A DNA stretch of 64,000 bases from Puffinus mauretanicus (lineage: Eukaryota > Chordata > Aves > Procellariiformes > Procellariidae): assembly GCA_023333565.1 (NCBI GenBank), contig JAJKFH010002480.1:496001-560000 (forward strand), read 5' to 3'. A model generated the notes under the pieces. It was not told where the DNA came from. It ran no database searches and saw only the letters and a list, made by a program, of their open reading frames with translations. This document shows, piece by piece, positions 43,901 through 64,000 of the stretch. The translations under genes were made by a program, and so were the position numbers. Every line of letters starts with the position of its first letter. Position 1 is the first letter of the stretch.

Positions 43901-45970
43901 TTAAAGCATCCATAAGCGTGATGTTACCTTGCAGAAATGGACAGGGGCTTAGTTCTCATTGAGGGAAATTAACAGCTTAAATTTAGCCGTGCACTGCAAG
44001 AAGGTTATAAAAAGACATGAAGACGTGGGGGCAAAAGGATGAAAGCCCGAGGGAGGTGGTGAGGGCGTGTGTTCCTGCAGTCTGGTTTCTCTTCCTTTTT
44101 CTGTCTTTAGCAATCAGACGGGCATTTGCCGCACCCGGTTTTGTGAGCAGACAGGGAGCAGCGGGGTGTGGGTGAGCAGGGGCCGGGGTGGGAGGCAGGG
44201 GGTCTGGGGGCGGTGGTGTGGCCGAAAGGACGGGGGACCCTGCTCCTGATGCCCCGTGCCCCCGCTTGCGCTGGTGGCCAGAGTCGCTGATGTGGTCACG
44301 GCAGGGCGATGGGCTGGCGCAGACCCGGCAGCCCTGGGGCCCCTCTCTGCAGCGCGAGCAAGAGCCGGTGCAGGCAGGGCCAGACCTGACCATCCCCACG
44401 GCTTGTTGGGAGCAAGAGGAAGGACTGGGGCTGCAGCCTCCCTGTGGAAAACAGGTCTGGAAGGCCGGTCTTTGCACCCATTTGTCTCCGTGGCAGCTAT
44501 TATATGGCACACATAGCCTTGCAATATACCGCGTTGTGCTGGCAGTATAGCATTTACCGCACAGTTTCTTTCATTCATTATTAATTCATTATTTGCACAA
44601 GCACATGCTGGTATTCCCCAGTTAAAATAAGTGCTGTCTTGCAGCATCTCGTTGCAAGGCCCCTGCCTTAGCGTGGGCTCTTCTCCACCCTTTTGTCCCC
44701 GGCTCCGACGCACAGCCCGCGTGGGCAGCCTGGGGTGCTGCTAGGTGGGCAGCGTGGCCTCCCCGGTCTGGCAGGAGGTTCTGGTGGGGTGGGGGCACAG
44801 GGTGCCCTCCTGCCTGCAGGCAGGCTGCCTGTCACCTGCCAGCACCCTCTGGCTCTGGCTTGTGCTGGCAGCTCCGCGGCTGGGCCTGGGGGCTGCCGTC
44901 TCGCCAATGCCCCCCAGGTTTTGGGGGCTCCCAGCCCTGCCCCAGGCCCTTCTGCGCGGTGCCTGTGCCAGGGTGGTGATGGCACGCCTGTCACAGTGTC
45001 ACTGGGGCTGTGGGCGCCTGGGGACAGCAGCGCTTCGTCTGACCCACAGCTCTGCAGCGGGGGTGCCACGGGGGAGCTCTGAATTGAGCAGAAATTGAAG
45101 AAGCGGGACAATGACAAGTGCAGACCCCATGTTAGCTTGCTAACCAGCGGGCTGCTCGCCCTGGCCGGGCTGAATCTCAGGCTGGTTGTGACCATTTCTT
45201 TTTTTTTTTTTTAATTCAAATCGTTTAAACAAAACTTCTGGATCAGTTGCAGAAAGGTTTATTGTTCTCAGTACAGTTGTCATTAGCAACACATTTTGGT
45301 ATGACTAATAGATCTTTTTTGGGTGATGTCTATAAAAAAGGAAGTGGAAAGTGGTTAACGTGAGGAGTGATGTGCCCTGCCCACGCTCGCCAGGCTGCCG
45401 CAGGGTGCCAGGACTTGGCCACGCTCAGAGTCAGTAAAATCGCGGAATTCACAGCAAGGAGCACCTCATGAGACTTTCTTTTGCCCTGGTCCCGATGTAT
45501 GAGCTGTGCTTCCCTGCTGGTGCGGGATGCAGGATAGAGCCAGCCTGGCCGGGGTCCACGCTCGAGCTGTCATTGAAGCAGGAGAGAGACCCGGTTGCAG
45601 AAGTCACAGCTGCAGAGAGCTGGGAGAAAACCTTATTCATTGCAAACGGCTGAATTAGTTGCACACACTGGATTAAATAAATTAGATGCACACAGTATTG
45701 TCAATGCTCAATATTGATTTCACTTCCACTGCACTCTTAAGAGACACCTTCATTTCTTTAACGTCTCTGCCTGGCATGGGACGAAAGCAAATTGCCACCC
45801 TCTTTCCTTTTTCTGCCAGCTGTTGTGGGAAGCAGAAGAACCTGCATCCTACCACCTGGAAAATGTGTGCAGTGAGGCAGTGTCGCTAGCGACTGTTCCT
45901 CACCGGCGCAGGCTTTCACAGTGGGTGTGATGCCTTGCCGAACAGGGCATCCGCTCAAGGCGCCAAAGAC
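40971..45970. other. Intergenic region between SIAH2 promoter and MINDY4B 3' end
   Basis: I see no gene that I can support. GC-richer patches at about 44190-44400 and 44690-45070 give ORFs of low complexity on both strands without family resemblance. Confidence 0.45.
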
Positions 45971-45973
45971 TGT

Positions 45974-45979
45974 TTTATT
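45974..45979 (-). promoter_or_regulatory. MINDY4B: MINDY4B polyadenylation signal
   Basis: AATAAA on the minus strand (TTTATT on +) lies 75 bases after the MINDY4B stop codon. Confidence 0.65.
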
Positions 45980-46053
45980 AGTGAAAGTGTTTTTTCTCCT
46001 CCAGACCACAGTGTTTGGTGGAGTCGGCAGCGAGTGGGAGATGCCGGGACTCC

Positions 46054-55810
<9,757 letters not shown>

Positions 55811-55887
55811 CTGCAGCCGCCCGTGCTCCGGGCGATGCGGAGGGATGCGGGCGCTGGGACTGCTCAGGCAGCGGCTCCCCCAGACCC

Positions 55888-55938
55888 ACCCCTCTGCGGG
55901 GACCCGAACCCCTCTGCGGGGACCCAAACCCCTCTGCC
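55888..55938 (-). repeat. 20-bp tandem repeat in MINDY4B 5' flank
   Basis: The unit CCCCTCTGCGGGGACCCGAA is repeated 2.5 times about 80 bases upstream of the MINDY4B start codon, probably in its 5'UTR or promoter. Confidence 0.85.
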
Positions 55939-56846
55939 TGTCGCCCCGGGGCTCCCTGTCAGCTCCCACCGTCACACCGTGATTAAGCTTCCGTGAGAGC
56001 CCGTCACAGCCTGTGTTTTTCTGTGCGCTGTATAAGCAGCATGAATGTTTAATGCCAGACACAGAGCTATATAAAGCTGACGGCAGCTGTGTGTCTGCTC
56101 CGTAAGGGCTGGCTCAGGCGTGGGGCGGCGCAGCAGCAGGGATATTTTCCAGCTGCAGGGCTGCAGCTCCCTCTGCACGGGCTGGCAACGAGTGGGACCG
56201 GGTCCGCGCTGCGAGGGCTGGGTGGGAAGTGCGTAGCTCAAGGGAAAAAAAAGCGGACTGAGCAGATGTCTGTAAAGTTGAACAAGTTCACTGTGGAGAC
56301 GAGCTGGGAAAAGGTGACATCCGTGCGGAGTGATGTTCCCTTGACTTCTGGCACTTGCTGTGGCAAGGCTGGCATTCAGGGGCACGGGCCAGGCACCGTG
56401 TAGCTGAGCGGGGGGAAACGCACTGGTTTCGAGCTGCCGGGGTCATGGGAATCTCATGGTTTGTTTTCTTCTCTTTCGGTCTGTGAGAACGCACCGACTG
56501 GGGGTATCTGTCTGAGTTTCAGTGGAAAAAGCGTGAGCTTGAGCTGACGTGGCACCCCGGGAGCTGCTCTGGGTTCCCCCAGGGGTGTCTGAGCTGGGGC
56601 TTTCCGGGGCAGCCGTACGGTCCGGCTCTGGCAGCTCTGCATTCTCTGCAGGGTCGTTTGGAACAGCTTGGCTCAAATCTTGGTTTATGAAAACAGAAAC
56701 TATCTGGGCCAGCCTGCAGGCGAGACATCAAATGCCCGTTTTTTAATTCCAGCTGAAGGAGCTGTGGCTTTACTTGGTAAAAAAAGCTGCTGTCTCTTTT
56801 GGTGTTACACAGGCTCCAGTCTTTCAGCTTCCTAAAATCTGACATA

Positions 56847-57305
56847 AAATCATAGAATCATAGAATCATAGAATCATTAAGGTTGGAAAAGACCTCTAAG
56901 ATCATCGAGTCCAACCGTCAACCCAACACCACCATGCCTAAGCACCACATCTACATGTCTTTTAAATACCTCCAGGGATGGTGACTCCACCATTTCCCTG
57001 GGCAGCCTGTTCCAAGGCCTGACCACTCTTCCAGTAAAGAAATTTTCCTAATATCCAATCTAAACCTCCCTTGGCGCAACTTGAGGCCATTTCCTCTCAG
57101 TCCTATCGCTGTTACTTGGGAGAAGAGACCGACCCCCACCTCGCTACAACCTCCTTTCAGGCAGTTGTAGAGCGCGATGAGGTCTCCCCTCAGCCTCCTC
57201 TTCTCCAGGCTGAACACCCCCAGTTCCCTCAGCCGCTCCCCATCAGACTTGTGCTCCAGAGCCTTCACCAGCTTCATTGCCCTTTGCCTCTGTTGGAGCA
57301 GCTCT
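56847..57305 (-). mobile_element. CR1 LINE, 5'-truncated 3' end
   Basis: The + strand begins with repeated AATCATAG units and then AAGGTTGGAAAAGACCTCTA, the reverse complement of the CR1 3' end, so the element lies on the minus strand. The minus-strand reading still shows the end of ORF2 (reverse transcriptase protein) with [20 protein letters not shown]. The element is truncated at its 5' end near 57305, as is usual for CR1. Confidence 0.95.
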
Positions 57306-59619
57306 TCCTTATAGAAAGGGTAGAGTATCCACCAGGTTCCCAACAAATTGAGTGTGAACCATGCACTTCTGCTTGGGAGAAGGCTGGGAAAGAGCCGGGA
57401 GGGAGCATCGTGCTGAGCGTGCCGGGGTGAGCAGCACCTCGTGCTCGCGGGGTGAGAGCTCTCGCACAGAAACTCCTCTGTGCACAGGGGAGGCTTTGCA
57501 GCAGCAGCTCTGCACCACCGTCCTACCAACGGTCGTGGCTGCCAGAGTGCTTATAAATGGGGATAATCAAACAAAGATAGGTCTAACCTTTTCTTCTCAT
57601 TTGTGTGTTCCCAGGTGTGGGGAGCAGAGGATAATTCCAGCTGCAGTCAATGGGAGTTGTGTTCTTGAGCCCTAAGAACTGAATTTGGCTCAAAAGAAAG
57701 ATGGCCGTTAGGAGCAGGGCTGTGACGGCAAAGCGTACTGTACTGAGTGCATCCCTGCTTCATTTAGTTGCCTCCCTAGGATGCATGCGGGCACAAAAGA
57801 AGTTTGACCTGGAAAATCAGGCAGTCAGTCCTTCCCTCTCCGATAAACACTGGCTTATCTCATGAGTTGATTCGTTATTAGCTTTTGTCATTTATTCAGA
57901 TTTTTGACATAAGGAGAATAGATTTAACTATGGATTTGTAAATGGAATGAAACAGATCAAATCTACTCCACGTTTGTAAGTAAACTGGGATGGAGCAGGC
58001 TGATGCAAACCAGGCTGTCTCTTTCCAGATGTTAGAAATCAGGGTGTGGGAGAAGCTGCCTTTCCACATTTGGAGAGTTCACCAAGTTTGGGTACTTTAT
58101 GGCAGAGGAGGATGACCCTGGCTCTGTAGAACTGGCCGTCGCTGGGACCAGGCACCAGCTCCTGAGAAACGGGTGGAAGCGTCATCATGCGGCTCTGCCC
58201 CACCGTGCAGACCGCTTCCCAGCGAGCCGGGCCCTCTTGCAGACACCAGGTGAAACGCCAGAGCAGTTGCTGTGGTGGGGAACGGTGTCCTGAGCCCTGC
58301 TCTGTGTTCTCCCTCAGGAATGGCATCGTCCTGTCAATAATGTGCTTGACATCGTGTCTTCCCACAGAATGCTGGACTGAAATGTGGTTTTGCCCACAAG
58401 ACCACATAACTTTCGGTGCTGGTGGTGATGACAAATTCAGGCGCCAGGACAGCAAACAGCCCAGGGCCTGGCTGCAGGACGCAGAACCCCCCCGCCGGGT
58501 TCAGCAGTTGGTCTGGAAAACTGGGGGAGGACGTGGCACAGGACACCCCATCCCTCGGCCGCAGGCAGCATCCGCCCGGCCCGCCACGGGGCTGGCTCCC
58601 CTCGCCCCTCTTCCCACCTCCACCCAGGCCGGGCCGCTCGTGTGCCTGCTCGGTGCCCCCGGGGAGGGGATGAAGTCCGACCTCGGGGCGATGGCAGCCG
58701 AGCGACACCCCCGTCCGTGTGCCAGCACCACGCCGGAGGGGACACAGACCCGCACCTCCCGGCCTCCGACAGCAACGACGGCTGGTGGCAAAAATAACGC
58801 AGTTAAGGAGTTAATGAAACTTTGTGTTTCCACAGCAGCTTCTGTCTCCAGGTGTCAAAGCCCTTTGAGACAAGGGAATTTTGGCCCAAGCGGAGACACC
58901 CCCACTTGCGTCAACAGGGCTTTGGCGCAGACCTCTCCCGACTTCTCCATGATGTAGGTAAATGCTTTGAGATGTCGGAGAGGAAGCTGTGAAGCTTAAT
59001 TAACTTCTTCCCTCGCACAATCTCAGCTCTGTGATAACTCAGAGAGGAAAGGCTCCGTGCTGGGGCAGCGGCGCTGGCATTGCCGCAGCCGGCACTGAGC
59101 ATCCCTCCCGTGTCAGGCAGCGGGGGAGGCATCCCTCGGCCCGCGCCCCCCGGGCCAGGCTGCAGGGCGCCTGGCTGCGGGGTTCGTCGTTAGCATGGCT
59201 CCTGCCGCACTAATTACGAACTGCTCCGTACCGCGGCACCTTGCTGAGGTGTGTCATTTCTTGGCTGAGCTTTACAGAACTACGTCCGCAGCTTGCAGTG
59301 TGGGCGTATCGCTCATGCCGTTGCAGGGACGTCGACTAAGTCTGGTGTTTCCAAATGATAAATGATCCCTGCTTGGGGTAGTAACTTTGACAAAAAAACT
59401 CGTTACGGTGGATGTGCTTTAGAAGGGCCCGCTATGGGAGCCAGCAGCGCGACCCGCAGGACCCCTGCTCAGGGCGGTCACAGCAGTGGGGTGCAATACG
59501 GGTCCAGAGGGCACGGTGAGCTCCACGTCTGCACACAATGCTCCTCCATTCGCCCTACATCAGCATCGTGGGCCAGTGGTCTAAGCCTGGTACACATCCT
59601 TGTATATATATACTTATTA

Positions 59620-59690
59620 TATGTGGATTTGTATTTATATGTATGCACACTGCATGCACACACACATACAGACACACGTGCATACTAACT
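59620..59690 (+). repeat. TA/CA-rich simple-sequence area
   Basis: TATATATA and CACACACA-type runs occur here with many interruptions. Confidence 0.6.
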
Positions 59691-62130
59691 TTTTACTGGG
59701 ATGTGAAAAAATCTGATTTTTCAAGAACCTTCAAAATATATGTGTATATTTCTCCTCACTATACAATTTTTGTTGTTTTTTAAATCATGAAATAGGCTAG
59801 TCTAGAAATGAAACAGGGCAAAACTTCAGCTGATACTCATGGATTACAAGTGAGCCACAGGGTACGTGCTGGTGCTCATCCAGGAGCGCAAGCGGAGCAG
59901 GTCGTGCTTGCTCTAACTGTTACTTTCAGCTGGTCGAACACACAAATATTGTCTCAATTTTATTTTGCTGGTAAGAAGTTGTTATGTTTGCCTTAGGAAC
60001 TGGATATGAATGAAAACAATAGCTGCCGCATGCCTGTGAGTGGGGTGGGACGTGGGTGGAGCGGTGGAGCTGGGCTCTTGTGAGGTGATCCCCCGTGAAA
60101 AGGCCTGGACCCCGAGTCAGGGGCTGCTCTCTCCTGCACAGCAAAAGGGACGGGAACGGGCAGGTCTGTGCAGCTCCGTATTTTACAGAAACGGGCCAGC
60201 TCCTTCTTCAGCACCGGCGAGGATCACTCAGAAGGACAGACGCACGTGAGCAGTCTGCACGTCTGATCCCGCACGCTGCCGATTGCCGAAGCTGCTGCTA
60301 CCGAGCTGCAAAGCAGAGCATCTTCATGAAACGTCAGGAACAAGAAGGATGAAACATTACTCCTCATTATTTGCTGTACAGTAAACAACGATACCATGAG
60401 ATGTAATACAAATTATTAAGAAGATACATTAACATTAAGAAGAATATGCATATTAATTAAGAAGGAAATTATGAAAAAAAGTTGGGGGTTGTGGCAACTT
60501 GCAGTAGCCCTTACACATTGTTAAAATCTGGGGAGATACGGCACAGCGTGGGGAGGCAGAGCTGCTTTGTGAAAGGGTTTGTGGAGTAGGGGTATAGTTG
60601 ACAAACCTTCTACAAAAAACCCAGCAATGTTTTGCCATTCATAGTAAAAGTATAAAAAAAGGCATAAAAGTCAGTGAGGTCATCTCGCAAGCTGCTAGAG
60701 CTTGAAGCATACGGTTTTCAGAGGCGAGTCCTAACAGGCACCTGTTAGGGCCTGATTTTCACCACAGGTGACTCGACGGATGCTGGGTGGGATTGCTCCT
60801 CACCGGCAGCTGTGCGGAAGCAGGCTGCAGCCCCTGCAGATAAATGGGCTGCTGGGGCGGTGGCTGTCCCCCTGTGCACCTCCTCTCGTGTTTGCTCTGA
60901 GTGTTGTTCCCACGTCCTGCAAGGAGCACCTCATCTCCAAGGCACCCACATAATCCCACAGAGGTGGCGGTTGGTGGCATAGTGCTCTTTTGATCTATCT
61001 GCGCGGATCTGGGCTGGTATAGCTGTGCCCGGGAGGAGCCATCCGGTTGCTTTAACCAACTTGCAGAAGTTTAAAGGTGCAAGGGCTGATGTGTTTGTCT
61101 GTTCTGGCTTCCTGCATGCCTTGAGGTAGAGAACCTCATGTATTTCTTCATCAGTTTCTGCTGAGCTGCAGCATGCCTTGTAAGCCTGTCTGTTGTATTA
61201 TTCCATTGCTGCCCTTTGCCAAAGGTTTTGACTTTGTTTATTTGTGTCGTTTGATGAGAGAGAGTTTGCAGGGCTGTTTTCTGGGCAGGGTTCTTCACGC
61301 TTCTGACCGTGAGGCTTTGAGAGGACGCAGTGCAATGGGAAGGGTACCGGCTTTACGTTCCTGTCACTTTGCTCTGGGAAATGCTCTTTGCCTTGGTGTG
61401 TTGCAGAGGGGTTGTTCAGCAGCACCAAGCCAGGCTGCCCCTCTTGGGCAAGCGGGAGGGAGTACTTGGCATCTCCTCTACATCCTGCTTTGCCATGTGT
61501 GTCTTTTCAACCAAGATCACGAAGCCCCCAGCTAAAGTGATCGCACAGGGAAATGAGGGCTTTCGGGACTCCAGGGTCATAGCGTTACAGTTTGGTTTGT
61601 TAAAACTAAAAAAACCCACAGGAGAGCTTTATGGACGGATGTGATGACATTGCCATGCATGTGACGCTAGGTTAAAGTGTTAGTGGTGGGCTCAGGTGTT
61701 TGGGTTTTGTCCTGCAAGCACTTGCTATAGCGTTGTGTTCCTTCTCAGCATTGTGCTTCCGAGACGGGGCCTGATGTGTGTTGCAAGCAAAGCCCATGCA
61801 TTTCCTTTTCTCTTGTTTGATGTCTGTAGATTTTCTGGGCATCCTTGTTCTCCACTGCCCTGATGTGGTAACAACTTCACCCTCGCCTTTAGAAGGGCTA
61901 AAGGGCCAAACCGCTGCTGGTGATAGTGTGTGCCTCTATCGCAACCCATTTATTTTACTTTCCAGATCCAGTTCAATGCTATTGATATTCCTAGTTTTCT
62001 TCATACCAGCTACTTTTCAAATAACTTACTGGAAAAAAAGGCAAATGCCTTCAGAAGGTCTTACCCCAAGAAAGAGAGGGTGTTTTGGTCTAGACATTAC
62101 CAAATAGCGTGTCTTCTTTTGTTTACTGCA

Positions 62131-62268
62131 TGTGCCATATTGATATTTATTTGAAACCTTCACTTTTTTAACTTTAGAGCTAATCATTTACAAGTTAGTA
62201 CGTCTGGTGGTTGTTGAATGTAGTAGTGATGAACTTCTTTGCTTGAAATGTTCTTAAATTATGCAATT
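62131..62268 (-). other. CLRN1: CLRN1 3'UTR (minimum extent)
   Basis: A minus-strand AATAAA is at 62146-62151, about 120 bases after the CLRN1 stop. A longer 3'UTR is possible. Confidence 0.5.
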
Positions 62269-62534
62269 CTAATACATCAGGTCAACCGCTCCAGTGATTG
62301 TCCCTGAATCTTTTGATTTTGAAAAGGGAAATTCAAATCCAGCAAGTCGTATTAGCAAGGTGTTCAGGAAGTGCACCAGGGAGCAAACCAGGATGATCCA
62401 GAATGAATTTGCAAACTGTTCACTGTGAGTCTTGAATGTAAAACTCCCCTCTTTGAAATTAGCAATTTTCTCTGAAAGGTGATGGATTTTCACTTCTGAA
62501 GAGAAGAGAATCATGATGAGGCAACCACAGGAAC
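62269..62534 (-). CDS. CLRN1: CLRN1 terminal coding exon
   Basis: The acceptor is CTCTGTTGCAG. It codes SCGCLIMILFSSEVKIHHLS and the last TM (FWIILVCSLVHFLNTLLIRL), ending DLMY and TAG at 62269-62271. Confidence 0.95.
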
Positions 62535-63793
62535 CTGCAACAGAGGTAGGGAGATGCTCATCATCTCGGCAATCCCTGCAGCAAGGCCATATGATGTACA
62601 TCACAACCAAATGCCATATTGATAGTGTTATTACGGTCACTGTAACTTAGCTTTAACAGGAATTATTTTTAGAATCCAAGCCAACGGCTATTGAAATTGA
62701 TAGGCTTTTTAAATTGAATTTGGCTTAGGACCAGTAATATTCAGCATGGCTGCTTTAGTGCCCTGATCCAGCAAAGTATCTGTGCTCTTTTTCAGCTGTA
62801 AGCTGCTCATTGTCCCATTGAATGTAACTGAACTGCATGTTTAAAGATAAATATGTACTCAAGTCCTTTATTAAATTATGATTGTAATATGTACTACCTT
62901 GTAAAGTAATGGTAAATCTTATCAGCCAAGCCAGCAACACAGAGAAGGGGCTTTACCCTCTATAAGTGGCAGAGGGACAGGGATGCTCCATTATCCCTGC
63001 TGGCAGTGTTTTTTCAGAGACCACTTTTACAGCGAGTTGCTGTCTGTCTCTCCCTCTCTGCTTCTCAGTTCCTTCCTTCCTTGAGAAAATCTTGCTGGTG
63101 TAAGTGGTGATCTCGGCTGGAAACCTCCCATTGTGGTGAATACGAGCAGTTGTATCACTGACTTTTTTTTTGGTTGGTTTTTTTTCCCCGCCTTTTCCCC
63201 CTCTGGAGTGATTCCCCGTTCTGACTGTGTGCTGTGCGCCCGGAATGTGGCCCCAGCTCCGGGTCCCTGGGGCTCACGGCACCATCCCCTTTTTCTGCCA
63301 GCTTACGCAGAAGGGCCGGAGGTGCCGGGGCTGCCTGCCACGGCTCCCTGCGGCCGCTCGCCCGTACCCATCCCACCGCCCGCCCTTGCGGAGCACTTCG
63401 GCATTTTATCTCTTAACTCCAATTTGGAAAAAACAAATTTGCTGTTTTGATACAGCAAAGTCATCTGCCTTTCTGCCTAGCTTTACTTTGCCAGTTTAGA
63501 GTCAATGCAGCCACAGTCCTCAATGTGGTCTCCCACGCCAATAAATCGGTCATCATAAGTAGCAAACATGGACAGGCATTAGCCTGGTGGGCCAAGGGTG
63601 GGATGGTACTTACACGCGACGAAGCTCCAGAGGTACAACCCGACGGGGCCGTGCAGAGTTTCGTAAGGGCTGCCAAAAGCATTGAACATGAAGAAACCTG
63701 CTCCCACCAAAGCAAAGACGATCAGTACTGTACAGAAGAGAATGACACTAACATGGATACTTGCAGGGATAATTTTGAGCAAATCTGGAAAAA
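62269..63793 (-). CDS. CLRN1: CLRN1 (clarin-1), last two coding exons (partial gene)
   Basis: Clarin-1 is a four-pass membrane protein of hair cells and photoreceptors; loss causes Usher syndrome type 3A in humans. Exon 63793-63614 (180 nt, the size of the human middle exon) and exon 62534-62269 join in phase to code 148 residues. The sequence runs FPDLLKIIPASIHVSVILF through a hydrophobic TM segment, NAFGSPYETLHGPVGLYLW, SCGCLIMILFSSEVKIHHLS and a last TM segment, to KSKDSGTITGAVDLMY. This matches the C-terminal two thirds of vertebrate CLRN1. The first exon, with TM1 and the glycosylated loop, lies right of the window. The intron at 62535-63613 holds nothing that I can identify. Confidence 0.95.
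63614..63793 (-). CDS. CLRN1: CLRN1 middle exon
   Basis: The acceptor is TTTGTTTTCAG and the donor GCGT|GTAAGT. It codes FPDLLKIIPASIHVSVILFC and the following TM segment to LYLWSFVA. It starts with two bases of a split codon. Confidence 0.94.
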
Positions 63794-64000
63794 CTGAAAA
63801 CAAAATGAACAAAACGTTATTATACATATTAGGAAGTTGTTTCAGAAGTCAGGGATTTCTTGCTGGTTTGTGGTAATTGTTTTAAATCGTGCTCTTCCAA
63901 ATGCAACCAAAAACGAAAATGAAGTTATTAACTAGAAACAGGTTTTCATGGATGTTTGGAGGCAGAAGCATTTTGTGAAACTCGGAAGTGTAGACTGGCC

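Larger units (their letters stand above)
55939..62130. other. Intergenic region between MINDY4B and CLRN1
   Basis: It contains the CR1 fragment (56847-57305), a GC-rich patch at about 58540-58760, a CA/TA-rich microsatellite area at about 59600-59690, and otherwise no gene that I can support. Confidence 0.45.

Noticed and set aside
56951..57529. 192-codon minus-strand ORF as a host gene
   Set aside because: It is the remnant end of CR1 LINE ORF2 plus flank.

Overview
This is bird nuclear DNA. Introns follow GT-AG rules, there are CpG-island promoters, and the repeats are avian: a CR1 LINE 3' end with CATAGAAT-type repeats, and LTRs beginning TGTCGTGGTTTAAC. The proteins are close to known vertebrate ones. 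Gene order matches the human 3q25 block: EIF2A, SELENOT, ERICH6, SIAH2, MINDY4B, CLRN1. The exons were assembled by hand from splice sites and reading phase; no alignment was run.

Left part (1-17 kb, + strand). EIF2A ends here with its last three coding exons (745-2032). SELENOT follows from a CpG island and is complete in five coding exons (2869-9530), with an in-frame TGA for selenocysteine in a CVSU motif. A solo LTR with target-site duplication sits in its third intron. An intronless class A GPCR resembling GPR119 lies at 15765-16645. Its reading frame breaks four times, each break equivalent to one missing base in or beside a short G or C run, so it is either a young pseudogene or an intact gene damaged by sequencing indels.

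Middle part (17-41 kb, - strand). ERICH6 has eleven coding exons (17583-26774, about 494 residues), without the glutamate-rich N-terminus that gave the human protein its name. A GC-rich island at 27.0-28.0 kb carries a 70-bp tandem repeat and is the likely ERICH6 promoter. SIAH2 follows with two coding exons (31155-31712 and 40121-40498) and an 8.4-kb intron. Its N-terminus has a proline-13/glutamine-6 tract, and its CpG island has a G-quadruplex-like stretch beside the first splice donor.

Right part (41-64 kb, - strand). MINDY4B is complete in twelve coding exons (46054-55810, 446 residues). The position of the catalytic cysteine in active MINDY enzymes is arginine here. One of its introns holds a degenerate minisatellite. 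CLRN1 enters from the right edge with its last two coding exons (62269-63793).

The genes are unrelated in function: translation initiation, ER redox, lipid-type GPCR signalling, an uncharacterised protein, ubiquitin ligation, a deubiquitinase-fold pseudoenzyme, and a sensory hair-cell tetraspan protein. They share a window through conserved synteny, not a common pathway. I found no clearly new system. The observations most worth checking are the frame-disrupted GPR119-like receptor in this locus, the unlocated SELENOT SECIS, and the short ERICH6.
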